Source: an uncultured Burkholderiaceae bacterium
GTDB lineage: Bacteria; Pseudomonadota; Gammaproteobacteria; Burkholderiales; Burkholderiaceae
Reading direction: 5' to 3'
Assembly: GCA_937871985.1 (NCBI GenBank)
Contig: CALMPB010000333.1
Span: forward strand, 1-34,000
DNA length: 34,000 nt
A program made the translations under genes and the position numbers. Positions 31,466 to 34,000 of the stretch are shown piece after piece (the first letter of the stretch is position 1; every line of letters begins with the position of its first letter). The notes below the pieces were generated by a model. The model was not told the origin of the DNA and searched no databases. It saw nothing but the letters and a program-made list of their open reading frames with translations.

Positions 31466-32791
31466 TTACGTTGACGGAAGCTGCATCCGAACGAGCAGGC
31501 CCCCCATTGGGCTGACGTCGAAACCCAGGCTGCCGCCGTATAAGCTGGCCAGCTCGGCGGCGATCGAAAGCCCGAACCCGTGCCCATCGCTTCGCTCATC
31601 CAGCCGGGTGCCGGGCAAGGTAACGCGGGACCATTCGTCTGGCGGTATGCCCGGGCCGTCGTCCGCGATCTCCAGCCGGACCTGCCGGGCCTCCGCGGTG
31701 TCACGACGCGCAGTGACGATGACGCGGCGTTGGGCGTGTCGCGCGGCATTGTCGAGCAGGTTGCCGATCAGTTCGTCCAGATCGCGGGGATCGACCTGGA
31801 CCGCGATGTCGCCGGCGACATCGGTTTCGATCGACAGCCCCTTCGTCCCGTGGATGCGGCCGACCGCGACCGCCAGATCGGCGATGGCTGGAGCCAGAGG
31901 GGTCGAGGCGCGGCGATTGACCGCTTCCACGCGGGCGCGGGCGAGATGGTGGCGGATCGTGGCCTCGATGCGCGCCACCTGCGCCGCGCGCGCCGGCTCG
32001 TCCCGCACGTCGAGCGCCAGCGTGGCGACGGGCGTCTTGAGGGCGTGGGCGAGATTGGCCGCCGATTGCCGCGCCGCCGCCAGCGCCGTGGCATTGTCGC
32101 GCGCGAGCGCGTTGAGCTCCGCCGCCAGCGGCTGCAATTCGGTCGGCTGGTCCTCGTCGATCCGCGATCGCGCGCCGCTGCGGATGGCGGCGACCTGATC
32201 GCGCATGAGCCGCAGCGGACGCAGACCCAGCCGTAGCTGCGCGAACGTCGCGAGGCCGAGCAGCGCGGCAAGCACGGCCAGCGCCCCGAGCAGCGGCGCC
32301 ATCGCCTCGCGGATCGGCTGGCGCACCACGTCACGCGGCGCGGCGGCGGTCAGCACCACGGGGCCGCGCCGCGTCGCGATCGTCAGCTGGCGCGCATGGA
32401 CCCGGACCCCGTCCTCGCTTCCCCCTTCGAGCGGGCGCAGCCGGTTCGCGCCGCCGGGCGGAGGCGGAGGGGGCGGGGGACCGTCATCTAGGACCGGGAA
32501 ATTGGCGGAGCCGACGGTCTGGTCGGGCGCAGCGATGCGCCAGCGCCAGCCCGGACCATTGTCGAACGCGCCCAGCCGCTGCTCAAGCCGCGTCCGGTCG
32601 ATGCGGCCATCGGCGTCGACCGCGCTGGCGAGAAGCGCCACCTCGGCGTCCAGCCGCCGGTCGAGCCCCTGCATGACGAACCGTTCAAGCACGCCGGTGA
32701 GCGCCCAGCCGGCCAGCACCAGCGCCAGCATCGTGGCCACGGCCGACAGCGCCAGCATGCGCGCGTGCAGGGAGCGGGGCAGCAGGCGCAT
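31466..32791 (-). CDS. Membrane sensor histidine kinase
   Basis: A 441-residue kinase. Two membrane helices (about 12-34 and 164-188) flank a periplasmic domain that holds an eight-proline run (near 104-111). A HAMP-like linker follows, then the phospho-accepting H249 in NLAHALKTPV, the N box LIGNLLDNAARHA, and G boxes DDGPGIPPDEW and GHGFGLSIA. It pairs with the response regulator upstream, from which it is separated by three bases. The signal is unknown; the exported OB-fold protein encoded next door is a candidate partner. Its end converges with the TonB receptor gene. Confidence 0.92.
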   Translation of the reverse strand: MRLLPRSLHARMLALSAVATMLALVLAGWALTGVLERFVMQGLDRRLDAEVALLASAVDADGRIDRTRLEQRLGAFDNGPGWRWRIAAPDQTVGSANFPVLDDGPPPPPPPPGGANRLRPLEGGSEDGVRVHARQLTIATRRGPVVLTAAAPRDVVRQPIREAMAPLLGALAVLAALLGLATFAQLRLGLRPLRLMRDQVAAIRSGARSRIDEDQPTELQPLAAELNALARDNATALAAARQSAANLAHALKTPVATLALDVRDEPARAAQVARIEATIRHHLARARVEAVNRRASTPLAPAIADLAVAVGRIHGTKGLSIETDVAGDIAVQVDPRDLDELIGNLLDNAARHAQRRVIVTARRDTAEARQVRLEIADDGPGIPPDEWSRVTLPGTRLDERSDGHGFGLSIAAELASLYGGSLGFDVSPMGGLLVRMQLPST

Positions 32792-32794
32792 CGC

Positions 32795-33463
32795 CTAGAT
32801 CGCTTCCGTGCAATGGAGGCGGTAGCCGCGCCCGCGCACGGTCTCGATCAGTTGCGCGCCGATCTTCTTGCGCAGCCGGCCGACGATGACTTCCAGACTG
32901 TTCGAATCGACATCGGCGTCGCCCTCATAGACGTGCTCGAGCAATTCCAGCCGCTCGATGACCGCCTCCTTGCGCAACATGAGCTGCGACAGCACCCGCC
33001 ATTCGAAGGCGGTGAGCCGGAGCGGCAGCCCCTCCAGCTCGAACTGCCCGGTCTGCGTATCGAACGCGAGCGGCCCGCATTCGAGGCGCGGCTGGCCGTG
33101 GCCGGCGGCCCGGCGCACGAGCGCGCGCAGCCGCATCACCAGTTCCTCGATGCGGAACGGCTTGACGAGGAAATCGTCCGCCCCGGCCTTGAAGCCCGCC
33201 ACCTTGTCCGACCAGCCGTCGCGCGCGGTGAGGATCAGGACGGGAAGCTCGCGCCTCGCGTCGCGCCACGCACGCAGGACGGATATCCCGTCGCGCCCCG
33301 GCAGGCCCAGGTCGAGCACCGCCGCGTCATAAGCCTCGGTTTCGCCGAGATGGGCCGCGTCGACGCCGTTTCCGACCAGATCGACCGCGAAGCTCTCGCC
33401 GCGCAGCGCCCGCGCGATGGTCGGCCCAAGATCGGCGTCATCTTCCACCAGCAGGATACGCAT
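32795..33463 (-). CDS. OmpR-family response regulator
   Basis: A 222-residue OmpR/PhoB-type regulator. Receiver: acidic pair E7/D8/D9, phospho-accepting D51 (VLDLGLPG), T79 and K101 (LVKPF). Output: winged helix from about 125 to 218 with LTAFEWRVLSQLMLRKE and the recognition-helix segment SNSLEVIVGRLRKKIG and wing VRGRGYRL. It is the first gene of a two-gene unit with the histidine kinase. The divergent gap to the OB-fold gene holds an inverted repeat and 11-bp direct repeats that could bind it. Confidence 0.93.
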   Translation of the reverse strand: MRILLVEDDADLGPTIARALRGESFAVDLVGNGVDAAHLGETEAYDAAVLDLGLPGRDGISVLRAWRDARRELPVLILTARDGWSDKVAGFKAGADDFLVKPFRIEELVMRLRALVRRAAGHGQPRLECGPLAFDTQTGQFELEGLPLRLTAFEWRVLSQLMLRKEAVIERLELLEHVYEGDADVDSNSLEVIVGRLRKKIGAQLIETVRGRGYRLHCTEAI

Positions 33464-33496
33464 CGTTCGTTCCTATGCCGGCGACCTAAACCGAAA

Positions 33497-33514
33497 CTGA
33501 ACCGGCGGGTTCAG
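33497..33514. promoter_or_regulatory. Inverted repeat in the divergent regulator/OB-fold promoter region
   Basis: CTGAACC, four bases, GGTTCAG is a perfect inverted repeat in the 110-base divergent gap. It overlaps a direct repeat of AACCG at 33489 and 33500, an 11-bp interval like that used by OmpR-type dimers. Autoregulation by the adjacent response regulator and control of the OB-fold gene are likely functions. Confidence 0.45.
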
Positions 33515-33573
33515 CGGGCGTGGGGCGCGACTCGACTATTCCCCGGACCATCGAACGTAGCGAGGAGTAGATC

Positions 33574-34000
33574 ATGAACAATCGATGGGTTCCCCAGATC
33601 AGCCCGGGCGCGAAGCTCGGGCTGGGCGCCGCCGCGCTGCTCGTGCTGGGCGCGGCCGGCGGCGCGGGCGCGATGTCGCTCACCCGGCCCACGGTGGAGA
33701 TGGCGCCGACCGTCCCCACCCCGGTGTCGCGGCTGGCCGATGCGAGCGGCGTCGTGACGGTGCGCGGCCGCGTCGCGGAAGTCTATGGCGACCGCTTCAC
33801 GGTGCAGGACGCGACCGGCAGGGCGCTGGTCGATGCCGGTCGCGGCGGCGACGCCACGGTCCGGGCCGGCAGCCCGATCATGGTGCAGGGCCGGTTCGAC
33901 AATGGCCAGCTTCATGCGCGCTATCTCGTGGATGCCGGCGGCACGGTTCAGGAGGTCGGCGCGCCGCCCCCGCCGCCGCCCGGACCGCCGCCGCCACCCC
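33574..34000 (+). CDS. Exported OB-fold-like protein with proline-rich tail (partial)
   Basis: The frame starts at ATG 33574 (GAGGAG six bases upstream) and runs off the right edge after 142 codons. A signal-anchor-like segment (KLGLGAAALLVLGAAGGAGA, residues 14-33) is followed by a beta-rich domain, VVTVRGRVAEVYGDRFTVQD then MVQGRFDNGQLHARYLVDAG, that resembles bacterial OB-fold or DUF5666-like periplasmic proteins. A proline-rich stretch (APPPPPPGPPPPP) closes the visible part. It diverges from an OmpR/kinase pair and may be its target or sensor partner. Family call is tentative. Confidence 0.65.
   Translation, partial: MNNRWVPQISPGAKLGLGAAALLVLGAAGGAGAMSLTRPTVEMAPTVPTPVSRLADASGVVTVRGRVAEVYGDRFTVQDATGRALVDAGRGGDATVRAGSPIMVQGRFDNGQLHARYLVDAGGTVQEVGAPPPPPPGPPPPP

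Noticed and set aside
32450..32490. G-rich/C-rich tract that could look like a G-quadruplex or repeat
   Set aside because: It is the codons of the polyproline run of the histidine kinase, so coding explains it.
1..34000. CRISPR arrays, rRNA genes and insertion sequences
   Set aside because: No regularly spaced repeats, no rRNA-like sequence and no transposase motifs were seen on either strand.

Overview
The window looks like alphaproteobacterial DNA of the Sphingomonadaceae type. GC is high, GTG and TTG starts are common, and the gene families fit (Coq4-type and AtuA-type catabolic proteins, a regulator/TonB-receptor pair, DUF3008 and DUF3606 stress proteins, MarC). Genus is inferred from gene content only. 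Functions are assigned by reading translations; no database search was run.

There are two different halves. Bases 1 to about 17.54 kb look like an integrated genomic island. A tyrosine recombinase (16022-17308, minus) sits beside a tRNA-Thr(GGT) 3' fragment (17501-17544) that starts in the anticodon loop, as a right attachment site would. No intact partner tRNA is visible, so the island should run past the left edge. By eye it is less GC-rich than the right half. Next to the integrase are a winged-helix protein, an Abi/HEPN protein and a PHP plus SMC-like ATPase, which is a probable defence module. Further left is a dense set of DNA-repair and stress genes: ligD (without its phosphoesterase domain) coupled to xth and a cupin; two Hsp20 chaperones with a likely heat-responsive leader, followed by an NDUFS4-like protein; a DksA/TraR-type zinc finger; MarC; AlkB; an intact SRAP protein beside a divergent SRAP-like paralog that has lost its catalytic Cys; a helix-hairpin-helix protein; a stand-alone response regulator; and many small proteins in overlapping ATGA/GTGA arrangements.

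Bases 17.55-34.0 kb look like chromosomal backbone. A Crp/Fnr-type regulator diverges, across a perfect inverted repeat, from an AtuA-like gene, a Coq4-like gene and a class II aldolase-like gene. DUF202, SLC13-type permease and MHS-type transporter genes follow on the same strand. This may be an uncharacterised catabolic and uptake locus. A GST follows, then a membrane-anchored SARP-like regulator with TPRs and a TonB-dependent receptor whose upstream region carries three heptamers at exact 11-bp spacing, the layout SARP regulators bind. The window ends with an OmpR/histidine-kinase pair diverging from an exported OB-fold-like, proline-rich protein that runs off the edge.

No rRNA, intact tRNA, CRISPR array or insertion sequence was seen. 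No gene-free stretch exceeds 300 bases.
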